From positions 1,302,001-1,366,000 of the forward strand of contig OY762448.1 of the NCBI GenBank assembly GCA_963665705.1: a DNA stretch of 64,000 bases, read 5' to 3'. The notes beneath the pieces were generated by a model. It made no database searches. It was given only the letters and a program-made list of their open reading frames with translations, and had not been told where the DNA came from. Origin of the DNA: Saccharicrinis sp963665705 (lineage in GTDB: Bacteria; Bacteroidota; Bacteroidia; Bacteroidales; Marinilabiliaceae). The first letter of the stretch is position 1, and every line of letters starts with the position of its first letter. Shown piece by piece: positions 24,034 through 34,268 of the stretch. Position numbers and translations under genes: made by a program.

Positions 24034-25335
24034 GTGCATAGAGATATTCTTAAGTTATCGATTCCCAATATTTTAACTAATCTTACAGTTCCTCTTTTAA
24101 GTATGGTAGATTTACACTTAATGGGGTATTTAAATTCAGAACTTTTTATGGGAGCGGTGGCTTTGGGTGGAGTCATCTTTAATTTTGTGTATTGGGGCTT
24201 TGCATTTCTTCGTATGAGCATTAGCGGAATTGCAGCGCAAGCTTATGGACGAAATGATAATCAAGGTGTATCAATGGTTTTTTATCGTGGACTCTTTATT
24301 GCTCTGGCAGGAAGTCTGCTTCTATTAATGTTTCAGGTTGGATTGGAAAAATTAAGTTTTACCTTGTTAGAAGGTAGTGCAGAGGTAAAGGAGTTGGCTC
24401 GAAATTATTTTTATGTTCGAATTTGGGCGGCCCCTGCAGCTATTTCTTTGATGGTAATTAATGGTTGGTTTTTAGGAATGCAAAATGCCTTATATCCAAT
24501 GGTCATTTCAGTATTAATAAATATTGTAAATATTGGATGTAGCTTTTTATTTGTACGACATTTCGACATGCAGGAGAGAGGAGTTGCGATGGGGTCGGTT
24601 ATAGCACAGTATACCGGATTTATTTTGGCCATAATCCTTTTTCTGAAGAAATATAATTGGGTTGTTCATTATTTTAATGTTAAAGCAATTGCTGTTATTT
24701 CTGAGTTGAAGAAATTTTTAAATGTAAGTGGAGATATATTTATCCGTACATGGTGTGTTATTGCAGTGTTTACGTTTTTCACTTCTCAATCTGCCGGTTT
24801 TGGTGATGTAGCTTTGGCTGCAAATAGTGCTCTTATTCAGTTCTTGTTTTTATTTTCTTACTTTCTGGATGGTTTTGCATATGCAGCAGAGGCTATTGTT
24901 GGAAAATATTTTGGTGCAAAAAATAAACAGAAATTGACAGAGGCTTCTAAAAAGTTATTTTATTGGGGATTGTTTTTTGGGGTGAGTTTTACCTTAGGTT
25001 ACCTATTTTTTGGTGATCACTTTTTAAGATTATTCACTAATAAACAAAATGTTCTTACAGAAGCTAAACAATATTTATGGTGGTTGGTATTTATTCCAAT
25101 AGTTAGCTTTGCTTCATATATTTGGGATGGCATATATATTGGAGCAACAGCTTCTAAGGCTATGCGTAATACAATGTTAATATCCTCTGTAGTTTTCTTT
25201 TTTATTCCATATTACTTGTTTCATAAAAGTATGGGTGTTCATGCTCTTTGGTTGGGAATGTTATTGTACATGTTTTCAAGGAGTGTTTCTCAAACGCTAC
25301 TTGCCAAAAAAGCTGTTTATTCAAAATTGAGTTAA
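24034..25335 (+). CDS. MATE-family exporter (DinF-like)
   Basis: A 433-residue protein with about twelve membrane segments. It starts HRDILKLSIPNILTNLTVPLL and continues MVDLHLMGYL, which is the pattern of DinF-type MATE exporters. The second half repeats the layout (ALAANSALIQFLFLFSYFLDG). It is translated from GTG. It differs from the MATE at 342 in sequence and length, so the two are not a recent duplicate. Substrate unknown; DinF relatives have been linked to oxidative stress and bile or drug resistance. Confidence 0.87.
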   Translation: MHRDILKLSIPNILTNLTVPLLSMVDLHLMGYLNSELFMGAVALGGVIFNFVYWGFAFLRMSISGIAAQAYGRNDNQGVSMVFYRGLFIALAGSLLLLMFQVGLEKLSFTLLEGSAEVKELARNYFYVRIWAAPAAISLMVINGWFLGMQNALYPMVISVLINIVNIGCSFLFVRHFDMQERGVAMGSVIAQYTGFILAIILFLKKYNWVVHYFNVKAIAVISELKKFLNVSGDIFIRTWCVIAVFTFFTSQSAGFGDVALAANSALIQFLFLFSYFLDGFAYAAEAIVGKYFGAKNKQKLTEASKKLFYWGLFFGVSFTLGYLFFGDHFLRLFTNKQNVLTEAKQYLWWLVFIPIVSFASYIWDGIYIGATASKAMRNTMLISSVVFFFIPYYLFHKSMGVHALWLGMLLYMFSRSVSQTLLAKKAVYSKLS

Positions 25336-25419
25336 GAGAGTCTGTTTTAAAGGTATTTTATATAGGTGTGATTTCAATATTATTTGTCATAGGTATGACT
25401 ATATAAAAAAAAGGTACCA

Positions 25420-26205
25420 ATGACAAATCTTAAACTACTAGTTGCTATATTGTTTATAGCAATATCAACCAACCTGTATTCTCAGGTAAAGGATATCAAA
25501 GAGGATATTAAAAATGACAATAAATCAAATTCTTACACTGTAAAAAAATCAAAATCCACTTATAAAGCTTCAAATTATTCATATGAAGAAAAGAGTATTG
25601 GCGAAAGTCTAGCCGAAGAGATTTTTCTAGGAATCGTTAAGGGTGTTGTTTTTATTACCTATGAGGCTCAGCGTTCTGTTCTTGAAAATAGAGTTGATTA
25701 TCCCAATATTATCTCATTAGAATCCAGTTTGGATTATGGAACTACTTTTAATGAGGATTTGTTTCAACCATCATTACGTTTAAATTGGGGGATTTTTGCA
25801 ACCGACTTTCGTTATACTTTATTAAATGATAATACAGATAATTTGCAATCAATAGATTGGCAGGTTCTTGTGGTTAGAGTACCAATTAAGAATTTAAAAA
25901 TAAATTATGGAATAGGATTTACATCTGTATTATCTCCTAAATCATCCTATTTTGAGAGTTCAACGGGTTTTGATTTGAGCCTTTGGGAAAGTAAGTTCAA
26001 TTTTATAACGAATTATAGGTGGACAGAAAGGAAATCAGAAAGAAGGTATCGTCAGGAAGTAAAAATTGAGTGTGATTATCAAATAAATGAGGATGGATTA
26101 TGGCATTTTTCTCCAATGGTTGGTTGTACTTATCAAGAGTATTTTAATAAGCATAGGTATTTGTTTGTTAATATAGGATTGAGAATTCGATTATCTCGAA
26201 ATTAA
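25420..26205 (+). CDS. Exported protein, probable outer-membrane beta-barrel
   Basis: A 261-residue protein of unrecognised family. It has a Sec signal peptide (cut after YSQ), a Lys/Ser/Asn-rich stretch (residues 25-55), and a hydrophobic helix near 68-82 (LAEEIFLGIVKGVVFITY). The remainder (about 95-261) is alternating aromatic/polar beta-strand sequence ending in FVNIGLRIRLSRN, as in outer-membrane barrels. Position downstream of the MATE exporter suggests but does not prove joint transcription (84-bp gap). No function can be assigned. Confidence 0.65.
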   Translation: MTNLKLLVAILFIAISTNLYSQVKDIKEDIKNDNKSNSYTVKKSKSTYKASNYSYEEKSIGESLAEEIFLGIVKGVVFITYEAQRSVLENRVDYPNIISLESSLDYGTTFNEDLFQPSLRLNWGIFATDFRYTLLNDNTDNLQSIDWQVLVVRVPIKNLKINYGIGFTSVLSPKSSYFESSTGFDLSLWESKFNFITNYRWTERKSERRYRQEVKIECDYQINEDGLWHFSPMVGCTYQEYFNKHRYLFVNIGLRIRLSRN

Positions 26206-26213
26206 AGATTATT

Positions 26214-26250
26214 GAAAAAAACGGGTAAGATCTTCCCCGACCTCACCCGT
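26214..26250 (-). terminator. Terminator of proline dehydrogenase
   Basis: On the minus strand ACGGGT and ACCCGT pair across an 18-nt loop and are followed by seven T. It lies just after the proline dehydrogenase stop, between convergent genes. Confidence 0.7.
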
Positions 26251-26276
26251 CTCATAAACATAACCAATATATTAAC

Positions 26277-27194
26277 CTAACCTTTTACAAAAATTGATTT
26301 AATAATATGTTGAGCCATTTTAGGATTCTCTTTCAATCTGCGAGTAGAGTACCCAAACCAATCCTTGCCATAAGGAACATAAACTCTCATTTCATGGCCA
26401 TTACCAACAATGCTATTTCTTAATTCAGGAGTGACACCATAAAGCATCTGGAATTCATATTTGTTTTTAGGAACATTGTATTTCTTGATAAGATGATATG
26501 CTCCTTGAATCAATTTCTTATCATGAGTGGCAATTCCAACATAAACGCCGTTGGATAATAGCTTATCTAATAATTTTAAATAATTATCATTTATTTTTTT
26601 AGGATCTTTAATGGCAATGTTCTCTGGTTCAACATAAATACCTTTACAAAGTCTAAAGTTTAAAGGGGAGTCTGTAGTATGTAGTTTTAATAAATTATCT
26701 ACGTCCTTTTCTGTACGATGTAAATAGGCTTGAATAACAAGACCAACATTATTTGGAAACTCAAGTTTTAAACGTTTATATAGAGTTAGCTCTAAATCAA
26801 CGCATTCAGAATCTTCCATGTCAATACGAACAAAATTATTGTATTTTGACGCTAAAGCAACAATGTTTCTAATGTTTTGATAACATTTTTCAGGATCAAT
26901 CAGTAATCCAAAGCTAGTTGGCTTTATTGAATAATTACCATCGATACCTGCATTCTGAAAGGCACCTATAATATGGAGGTATTGATCTCGGTTTTGATCA
27001 GCCTGTTGTAAGTTAGTGATAAATTCGCCTAATAAATCAACAGTAACCATTACTCCATGCTCATTTAAACTTTTAGAAGCTTTAATCGCATCCTCAATTG
27101 TTTCTCCTGCAATATATTTTTTCGAAAAAATCCATATAAATTTTTTAGGAAAATGCGGAATTACAGAGGCTATTGCTTTATTTATCATATTCAT
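26277..27194 (-). CDS. Proline dehydrogenase (monofunctional)
   Basis: A 305-residue FAD enzyme that oxidises L-proline to pyrroline-5-carboxylate and feeds electrons to the quinone pool. Family motifs are FVRIDMEDSECVDLTL-like (here VRIDMEDSECVDLELTLY), RLCKGIYVEP, ATHDKKLIQ, FQMLYGV and the C-terminal proline-binding YVPYGKDWFGYSTRRLKENP with its paired arginines. The length fits the short stand-alone form; the partner P5C dehydrogenase is not nearby. It is a single-gene unit. Confidence 0.93.
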   Translation of the reverse strand: MNMINKAIASVIPHFPKKFIWIFSKKYIAGETIEDAIKASKSLNEHGVMVTVDLLGEFITNLQQADQNRDQYLHIIGAFQNAGIDGNYSIKPTSFGLLIDPEKCYQNIRNIVALASKYNNFVRIDMEDSECVDLELTLYKRLKLEFPNNVGLVIQAYLHRTEKDVDNLLKLHTTDSPLNFRLCKGIYVEPENIAIKDPKKINDNYLKLLDKLLSNGVYVGIATHDKKLIQGAYHLIKKYNVPKNKYEFQMLYGVTPELRNSIVGNGHEMRVYVPYGKDWFGYSTRRLKENPKMAQHIIKSIFVKG

Positions 27195-27591
27195 AAATTA
27201 AGTAACTAATGTTAGAACTCAATATCAATAAAAAAGAACATTCAGTTATTGTCTTGTTGATGTTGTAAAATTCTTTCTAAAATCAATTAAAAAAAATGAC
27301 GAATCTCATCAATACCCTACGTATACTAGGTTTCTGATATAAATCATGTTTTTTAAAAGGTTAGCAAATTGATAGTTATTTTTCATTCTTTATTTATGAA
27401 TTATAAAGTGAATTAATACTTCAATAGTATATTCGGGTATAATATGTTACGTTAAAAAAAAGTATCAGAATTATGAGAGGTTTTTGGGTTTTAATCTTTC
27501 AATAAGCAATACTTATCGAAAAAAAAGGTCATTTCATCAAAACTATTTTTAAATATCCTCGTTTAATGGCATAACACAAAATTAAACCAAG
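27195..27591. other. Gene-free stretch between divergent proline dehydrogenase and PKD gene
   Basis: A 397-bp AT-rich spacer that must hold promoters for both divergent genes. I see no clear TTTG/TAnnTTTG pair, no repeat and no small gene in it. Confidence 0.5.
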
Positions 27592-30500
27592 GTGAAAAAT
27601 CAACACAACACACTAATTCGCCTGGTTGCATTATTAATATTGATATTTAGTTCTTTGCATTTTTCGCGTGCCCAAGAGTGTGCTTATTTGTCAAAGGCTA
27701 ATGATATTTTTCCTGATGGAAAATGTGCTCCTGTTACTGTCCAGTGGGAAGTAACTTATAGGGGTGTCAGTTATAGTGGAACCGGTAAAATAGAAATCCA
27801 ATATGATTGGGATGATGGTAATCCTGTTGAGGTTATTGAAGCAACTTTCAATAGTGCAGATCCTGGTCTGAAGGAATATGTAGCCACAAACTCACACGTT
27901 TATCCAACTACTGGAGATGTGTGTAACTATCATCCAAGAGCTACTTTAGTGGTTAATGGAAGTGTTTGTACGAGTTCTGTGCAGGAGCAAATCGTAACAG
28001 TTTGGGATACGGATGATAGAAATGGAGGTGAATTAGTAATTGACCCTGTTGTATATCCAATTTGTGTCGGAAATGGAGCTTCTTTTCATTTTACTGATAA
28101 TAGCCAGTGGAATTGTACTCCTCCTGATGAAAATGATGTAATCAACAATGAAGATCGTTGGATACAATGGATTTATGGTACGGGAGGTACTGATATCATA
28201 GATGCCCAGGTTGGAGGTGTTGTACAAACTTATCCATTTTCAGGAAGTATCGATTATGTTCCTGGTCCAGTAGAGGGGCCTATAGCTCCTTATAATACTT
28301 CACTAGAAATTACTATACCAGATTATTATCCTGTGGGCTCCTTTTTTGAGGTGACTCTTCGTAACTGGAATGTATGTAATCCTTATGATGCCGATTTAAC
28401 AGATGGTCTTCCTCCTTCAGATGTTTTGAATGGGGATTACCCTCCTGTAACCACTACCGCAATGGCTCTAATTGTGGCATTACCTGATGCTACAGTGCAA
28501 TCAGTACCATCAGTATGTGAGTCTGATGATCCATTTCTTTTAATAGCAGTTGATGGTGGTGGAGTATGGAGTGGTCCGGGTATTTCAAATTCGGGTACAG
28601 GGATGTTTGATCCGGGATTGGCCGGACCGGGTGTGCATACTATTACATATGCTATTACTGATGGAAATGGGTGTTCAGATGTTGGATCCGTAAATATAAC
28701 TGTTTTGGGTGGTCCTAAGGCTGATATACTGCAGGGAGATGAAGTGAGTCTTTGTCCTGGAGTTACAATTGAAATTGACGGGAATCCTTCAGGAGGTTTA
28801 ATGCCTTATACTCATTTATGGAAAGGAGATGTGTCATATTTAGATAATGTATCAATTCAAAAACCTGACTTTACAACAGCTACAGTAGGTGTTTATGATT
28901 TTGTATATAGAGTTGAGGATGATAATGGTTGCTTTGATGAAGATACAATTGCAGTTAATGTTGAAGCTGTAAATATCACTTTTGATAATTCAACTGTATA
29001 TGTTTGTCTGGGAGAGGTTTTAGAACTTAATCCTTCTCCTTCTGGTGGTTCTGGAGTTTTTGATTACCACTTATGGGAGGGGGCTCGTACTGATAAATTA
29101 TCAGATACAAGTATTCAAAATCCAACTTTTACAACTGACGAACCCGGTACTTATATTTTTACTTATACTGTAAGAGATTCGCAAAATTGTGAAGACTCAG
29201 ATGATATTACTGTTGTGGTGCAAGAACAACCTGTTGCCAATGCAGGTATTGATATTGAGGAATGTGGTTTGATAACGAATCTAAATGGAACTGCAAGTGT
29301 TGGTGATGGAGTCTGGAAAGTAGTAAATGGTCCTGGTATATTATCATTTTCGAATTTTAACATTCCAAATCCATCCATAACATCGGATAGTTATGGGCTT
29401 TATAGTTTGCGTTGGATTGAAGATAATAATTCATGTGTGGATTCAGCTGATATCTCTGTTGAGTTTATTGAAGTTCCTTCACCTACAGTAATGGATGATA
29501 AGGATACTTGTGGTATAGAAATGAAATTGATAGCGTATGCTCATGTGGGTTCTGGTATATGGAATAAAACAGAAGGGCCAGGGAATGTTACTTTCTCTGA
29601 TGCTTCAAATGACACTATTTTAGTTGAAGTAGATATGCCGGGAGCATACAGGTTTGCTTATGTTGAGGACAATGGAGGTGGATGTATTGGAAGTGATACC
29701 GTTACGATTAGTTTTTTTCAAATACCAGTTGCTGATATAAATGATTTACCTGCTGTGGAATGTACTCCTTTTGAAGTACAGTTTGAAAATACCTCAACCA
29801 ACGCTGATACTTATTATTGGGATTTTGGTAATGGAAATGTTTCCACAGAAGAAGATCCTACACAAGTCTATAGTAATAATACTCCAAATCCGGTGAGTTA
29901 TGAAATAGAACTGATTACACAAACGGTTAATGGATGTTCTGATACCTTAAATACGTCGATAACAATAGCTCCGGCTCCAGTTTCGTATTTCGAAATGGAT
30001 AATTCAGTAGGATGTAGTCCATTAATAACGGATTTTATTAATAAGTCGCAAGGTGCTGATACTTATGAATGGACATTTGGAGATGCCTCTCCAATGGAAA
30101 GTACAGAACATACCACACATACTTTTATTAATGAGGAGAGTTATATACAATCGTTTGGCGTTCAGTTGGTTGTTAATAATAGTTATGGTTGTTCGGATTC
30201 ATCTAAGCTCTATACGACGGTATATCCAAGACAAGATTTTAATTTGGTTGCAACACCGGATAGTGGATGTTCTCCATTAAGTGTAAGTTTTTTAGCAGAT
30301 CCTGGAGGTTATAAGTATGAGTGGGATTTAGGAGATGGAGATATCAATCAAGGAGCCAATCAGAATGTAGAATTATATACAAATGAAACAGTAGATAAAG
30401 AGAAGCATACAGTTACGTTGTATACTACATCCGTATATGGTTGTTTAGATACTAGTCAGGTTGAAATAACTGTTTTACCTTCTCCTACAACAGATTTTGA

Positions 30501-32547
30501 GCCTAATGATTTTGCTATATGTTCACCAAAACAAGTGTTGTTTACAAATAACACTCAGGATATCGAATATTCATATTGGAATTTTGGAGATGGAGCTTCA
30601 ATAACTGTTTCTGGAAATCAACAAGTAGATCATACTTTTATTAATGAAGACTTATCTTCAAAAGATTATAAAATAAGATTGATAACAGAAAATAGTTTTG
30701 GATGTAAAGATTCTATGGATGGTTTTACAACCGTAAATCCAGCCGTCAGTGCAAGTATTACTGGAGGAACTACGGCTTGTTCTCCATTTGAAGTTCAGTT
30801 TGGAAATCAAACTGTTGGAGCTGTAAGTTATTATTGGGATTTTAATGATGGAAATACTTCAAGTAATATTATTGGTGTTAATGTTTTTGAAAATCCAGGT
30901 GATGATTCAATGGACTTTGATATTAGTATGATAGCTAGTTCTGCTTATGGTTGTAGTGATACGGCTTATGCAACTGTTACTATACTTCCATCTCCGGATA
31001 CTTATTTTGAGCCTAATGATTTTTCAGTTTGTTCTCCTAAGCAAGTTGAGTTTACTAATTATACAGAAAACATAACTAAATCATATTGGACTTTTGGAGA
31101 TGGATCAATGGAGTCTATTGATGGGAATCAAAGCATTAACCATACTTATTATAATAATATGTTTACTCCTTTAGATTATAGAATTAGATTGATAACAGAA
31201 AATAGCTTTGGGTGTAAAGATTCAATGGATGGATATACCAGTGTAAATCCAAATGTTGAAGCTGTTATTTCCGGTGCAGAGGAAGGTTGTTCTCCATTGG
31301 AGGTAAGTCTGGGTAATGAATCTATAGGGGCAAGTAATTTTGTTTGGAATTATGGAGATGGTAATACTTCTGCTAATTATTTAGGATTAAATACCTTTAT
31401 TAATGAAACAATCAGTGATGTTGAGTATGAAGTTTCTTTAGTTGCCACATCATTATATGGATGTGGTGATACGGCTTATACTTCTGTTAAAGTATTTGCT
31501 ACACCACAGCCTGATTTTATAGCAACACCAGATTATCAACAGATGCCGGAATCAACGGTTGAAATAGATAATGTTACTAACGGGAATCAATGGAGTTATG
31601 AATGGGAGTTTGGAGATGGTAACACATCTGATTTATCAGAACCCGGATCTCATACCTATCTGAATTCAGGTTCATTTACTATTAAATTAAGAGCTTATGA
31701 TGGTCAATGTGAAAATACAACCGAAAGAATCATTGAAATAGCTCCAAATTTACCAGTTGTTTCTTATGGTCCTGATTCTCAAGGATGTCCAGCGTTGACT
31801 GTTGAGTTTTACAGTGAAACTTTAGATGCAGAAAATTTTTATTGGGAGTTTGGTGATGGAAACATATCAGCAGAGCCTAATCCTGTGCATACATATTATA
31901 CTCCTGGGGAGTATAATGTAATATTAACAGTAACAGGACCTGGGGGACAAACAATAAAAGATGATTTGATAGTTAATGTATACCCACAACCAACAGCTTT
32001 TTTTGAAGCTTATCCAAAGGTGGTTACTATTCCTGGTCAAAGTGTAACCTTTGCCAATAAATCAGTAGAGGCTGACTCTTATGTTTGGCATTTTGGTAAT
32101 GGAGATACTTCAACAGAGCAAAACCCTGTTTATGAATATCAGGAAGAGGGTAATTATGATGTTTCTTTAGAGGCAAATAATGAATATGGATGTACAGATC
32201 TATATGAGCTAAATGAGTCTATTATAGCTGAAGAGGGTGGTGATATTGAGTTTCCTAATGCATTTACTCCCAATACAGGAGGTGAGAGTAGTGGAGAATA
32301 TGTATATGGAGATAAAAATAATTATGTTTTTTATCCAGCCGTACAAGAGGGGATTGAAGAGTATAAACTTCAGATATTTTCAAGATGGGGACAATTGTTA
32401 TTTGAAAGCCATGATATAACCATTGGTTGGAATGGCTATTATAAAGGAACACTTTGTGCTCAGGGTGTTTATATCTGGAAAGTAACCTGTAGGTTTGGAA
32501 CGGGACAGGTGAAGGTTTATACAGGTGATGTAACATTAATACGATAG
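27592..32547 (+). CDS. Giant PKD-repeat protein with gliding/T9SS type B C-terminal domain
   Basis: A 1651-residue secreted protein read from GTG. It has a Sec signal peptide (cut after RAQ), an N-terminal region with SprB-like repeats (GGSGVFDYHLWEGA and NPSGGLMPYTHLWKGD), then about nine PKD domains recognisable by YWDFGDGNTS-type motifs. The last 95 residues (FPNAFTPNTGG...YKLQIFSRWGQLLFES...GWNGYYKGTLCAQGVYIWKV) are the gliding-motility-associated C-terminal domain used for export by the type IX secretion system. It probably ends up on the cell surface as an adhesin or filament. The PorP/SprF gene 5 bp downstream is its usual partner. Residues about 960-1300 include a recent tandem duplication. 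Confidence 0.92.
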   Translation: MKNQHNTLIRLVALLILIFSSLHFSRAQECAYLSKANDIFPDGKCAPVTVQWEVTYRGVSYSGTGKIEIQYDWDDGNPVEVIEATFNSADPGLKEYVATNSHVYPTTGDVCNYHPRATLVVNGSVCTSSVQEQIVTVWDTDDRNGGELVIDPVVYPICVGNGASFHFTDNSQWNCTPPDENDVINNEDRWIQWIYGTGGTDIIDAQVGGVVQTYPFSGSIDYVPGPVEGPIAPYNTSLEITIPDYYPVGSFFEVTLRNWNVCNPYDADLTDGLPPSDVLNGDYPPVTTTAMALIVALPDATVQSVPSVCESDDPFLLIAVDGGGVWSGPGISNSGTGMFDPGLAGPGVHTITYAITDGNGCSDVGSVNITVLGGPKADILQGDEVSLCPGVTIEIDGNPSGGLMPYTHLWKGDVSYLDNVSIQKPDFTTATVGVYDFVYRVEDDNGCFDEDTIAVNVEAVNITFDNSTVYVCLGEVLELNPSPSGGSGVFDYHLWEGARTDKLSDTSIQNPTFTTDEPGTYIFTYTVRDSQNCEDSDDITVVVQEQPVANAGIDIEECGLITNLNGTASVGDGVWKVVNGPGILSFSNFNIPNPSITSDSYGLYSLRWIEDNNSCVDSADISVEFIEVPSPTVMDDKDTCGIEMKLIAYAHVGSGIWNKTEGPGNVTFSDASNDTILVEVDMPGAYRFAYVEDNGGGCIGSDTVTISFFQIPVADINDLPAVECTPFEVQFENTSTNADTYYWDFGNGNVSTEEDPTQVYSNNTPNPVSYEIELITQTVNGCSDTLNTSITIAPAPVSYFEMDNSVGCSPLITDFINKSQGADTYEWTFGDASPMESTEHTTHTFINEESYIQSFGVQLVVNNSYGCSDSSKLYTTVYPRQDFNLVATPDSGCSPLSVSFLADPGGYKYEWDLGDGDINQGANQNVELYTNETVDKEKHTVTLYTTSVYGCLDTSQVEITVLPSPTTDFEPNDFAICSPKQVLFTNNTQDIEYSYWNFGDGASITVSGNQQVDHTFINEDLSSKDYKIRLITENSFGCKDSMDGFTTVNPAVSASITGGTTACSPFEVQFGNQTVGAVSYYWDFNDGNTSSNIIGVNVFENPGDDSMDFDISMIASSAYGCSDTAYATVTILPSPDTYFEPNDFSVCSPKQVEFTNYTENITKSYWTFGDGSMESIDGNQSINHTYYNNMFTPLDYRIRLITENSFGCKDSMDGYTSVNPNVEAVISGAEEGCSPLEVSLGNESIGASNFVWNYGDGNTSANYLGLNTFINETISDVEYEVSLVATSLYGCGDTAYTSVKVFATPQPDFIATPDYQQMPESTVEIDNVTNGNQWSYEWEFGDGNTSDLSEPGSHTYLNSGSFTIKLRAYDGQCENTTERIIEIAPNLPVVSYGPDSQGCPALTVEFYSETLDAENFYWEFGDGNISAEPNPVHTYYTPGEYNVILTVTGPGGQTIKDDLIVNVYPQPTAFFEAYPKVVTIPGQSVTFANKSVEADSYVWHFGNGDTSTEQNPVYEYQEEGNYDVSLEANNEYGCTDLYELNESIIAEEGGDIEFPNAFTPNTGGESSGEYVYGDKNNYVFYPAVQEGIEEYKLQIFSRWGQLLFESHDITIGWNGYYKGTLCAQGVYIWKVTCRFGTGQVKVYTGDVTLIR
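30475..31494 (+). repeat. Tandem 510-bp duplication inside the PKD gene
   Basis: Two 510-bp (170-residue) units, each holding two PKD domains, follow one another in frame. Matching points include TTTTGAGCCTAATGATTTT in both units and AGATTGATAACAGAAAATAG at 30676 and 31186. The first half of each unit is more alike than the second. It changes the number of surface domains without affecting the frame. Confidence 0.8.
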
Positions 32548-32552
32548 GAGAT

Positions 32553-33623
32553 ATGTCAAAAATATATAAACATACTTTTTTATCTGTTATACTACTATTG
32601 ATGATAGTAGAAGTGAAGGCACAAGATCCTCATTTCTCGCAGTTTTATGCTAATCCGTTATATATGAGTCCGTCATTAGCCGGGTCAACTGATGGAGCAC
32701 GTTTGGTAGCTAACTATAGAAATCAATGGCCGGGTGTAAATACTGCTTATAAAACATATTCAGTCTCATTTGATAATTTTATTCACTCTATAAATAGTGG
32801 AATCGGTCTTTTATTATATCAGGATGTAGCAGGTTCTGCTGGTTTAACAACCAGTCAATTTGCATTTCAATACAGCTATAACCTTGTGTTAAATGATGAT
32901 TGGCAGGTAATTCCTGGGCTTCAATTTACCTATGGAAATAAATCCATTGATTTTAGTAAACTGAATTTTGGTGATGAGATGATTGGTTCCGGAGGTTCCG
33001 GATCGTGGCAAAGGTTAAATAATGAGAAGGTTAATTATATTGATTTTGCATCATCAGTGTTTTTGTATAGTTCAAAATATTGGTTTGGATTAACGGTTGA
33101 TCATTTAGCTCAACCTAATTATACTTTTTTGAATGAAGAAATGAAAATGTCTCTTAAATATGTATTATTTGGAGGTATGAATATATGGACAGAAAAGAGT
33201 AGGATGAAAGGTGTGACTAGATCGTTTTCATTTAGTTATAGAATTCAGCAACAGTTAAAAAATACTCAAACTGATTTAGGTGTTTATTGGCATAATGAAC
33301 CGTTAGAAATTGGTGTTTGGTACAGAGGTGTTCCATTTATATCAACAGATGATGCAAGTAGTGTAAATCAGGATGCAATAGTTGCTTTGTTGTCATACAA
33401 TTATGGACCATTTAGAGTAGGTTATAGTTATGATGTTTCTATTTCCGGATTAGGATGGAATGCGCAAGGAGCTCATGAGTTATCATTGATATTTGAATTT
33501 AATCAACGAGGAAGTTTAAGGTTAAATGGTAAACGTCCAGCTCTACCTTGTTCTGAAACGGCTAATCCATTGTCGAGTACATCTAGAAGTAAATATAAAA
33601 AGAAGCGACGAAGAGTATTTTAA
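32553..33623 (+). CDS. PorP/SprF-family type IX secretion-associated outer-membrane protein
   Basis: A 356-residue protein with signal peptide (cut after VKA) and the family opening QDPHFSQFYANPLYMSPSLAGS, followed by fourteen or so amphipathic strands of an outer-membrane barrel. PorP/SprF proteins are required for delivery or surface attachment of a cognate large T9SS substrate, here almost certainly the PKD protein just upstream (5-bp gap). An unusual feature is the strongly basic C-terminal tail (SRSKYKKKRRRVF) after the last strand, following a short PC-containing linker. Transcription should end at the hairpin at 33687. Confidence 0.92.
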   Translation: MSKIYKHTFLSVILLLMIVEVKAQDPHFSQFYANPLYMSPSLAGSTDGARLVANYRNQWPGVNTAYKTYSVSFDNFIHSINSGIGLLLYQDVAGSAGLTTSQFAFQYSYNLVLNDDWQVIPGLQFTYGNKSIDFSKLNFGDEMIGSGGSGSWQRLNNEKVNYIDFASSVFLYSSKYWFGLTVDHLAQPNYTFLNEEMKMSLKYVLFGGMNIWTEKSRMKGVTRSFSFSYRIQQQLKNTQTDLGVYWHNEPLEIGVWYRGVPFISTDDASSVNQDAIVALLSYNYGPFRVGYSYDVSISGLGWNAQGAHELSLIFEFNQRGSLRLNGKRPALPCSETANPLSSTSRSKYKKKRRRVF

Positions 33624-33686
33624 TAGAGTTAAACACTTAGGGTACCTTTAAAGATATACCGCTAACTTACATAATAATTATGAATT

Positions 33687-33724
33687 AAAAAGAGGGTGTC
33701 CAAAAATGGACTCCCTCTTTTTTA
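33687..33724 (+). terminator. Terminator after PorP/SprF
   Basis: AAAGAGGG...TCC and GGA...CCCTCTTT form a hairpin with an A-rich loop, followed by six T. The stem resembles that of the Hsp20 terminator at 34436. Confidence 0.85.
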
Positions 33725-33840
33725 TGATAAAATACCGGTAATCAACAAGATAAGTCATTAATTATTTTGTTATTAAAGGGATCAAGGACAATATTTATGT
33801 ATGAACAAAAAATGAGTTTTTTTGCTGTTAAATAGAAAAG

Positions 33841-33960
33841 AGGCTGAAAGCCTATAACATCACAACAAGGTGGCAGAGCCCCTTGTTCTCATCGACGGGA
33901 ATCTGTCAGGCTGAAGGTCTGAAACTTCTTTATAGTCAGTCTTGTCTTCAGCTTCAGTTG
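33841..33960. repeat. REP-like hairpins in the 33725-34435 gap
   Basis: This stretch of about 710 bp has no gene. It holds AGGCT-GAA-AGCCT (33841-33853), CAAGG-T-GGC-AGA-GCCCCTTG (33866-33885, one bulge, AGA loop) and CAGGCT-GAA-GGTCTG (33907-33921, two G-T pairs). The rest is AT-rich with imperfect TTTGTTAATTTG-like runs near 33990-34040. Confidence 0.6.
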
Positions 33961-34268
33961 GCAGAGTTTGAAGTAGCTGTTGATATGAATATTTGCTGAT
34001 TTGTTAATCTGTTGATTTGAGATTTGTTAATTTGTATAATTGTTTATGGTAATAGGAGAAGATAGGGAATAATCTTAGCATCTTTGAGTCTTAGTGGTTA
34101 ATCTTTTTGTTGATGTAAAGTATTTCCTATTCAGGTTAATAAAAAAATTATGTTTAATTAATTAAAGCAACATTTAGGCATAACTTTTATACGTGATCCC
34201 TATAAGATATTATCTATATAAATGGTACTGGATAGGGAGGGAATGAACATAGGTTTTAATTGGTCTTA

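Noticed and set aside
30475..31494. Repeated units as a CRISPR array
   Set aside because: The repeats are 510 bp, coding, in frame and adjacent; no short repeat-spacer pattern occurs anywhere in the window.
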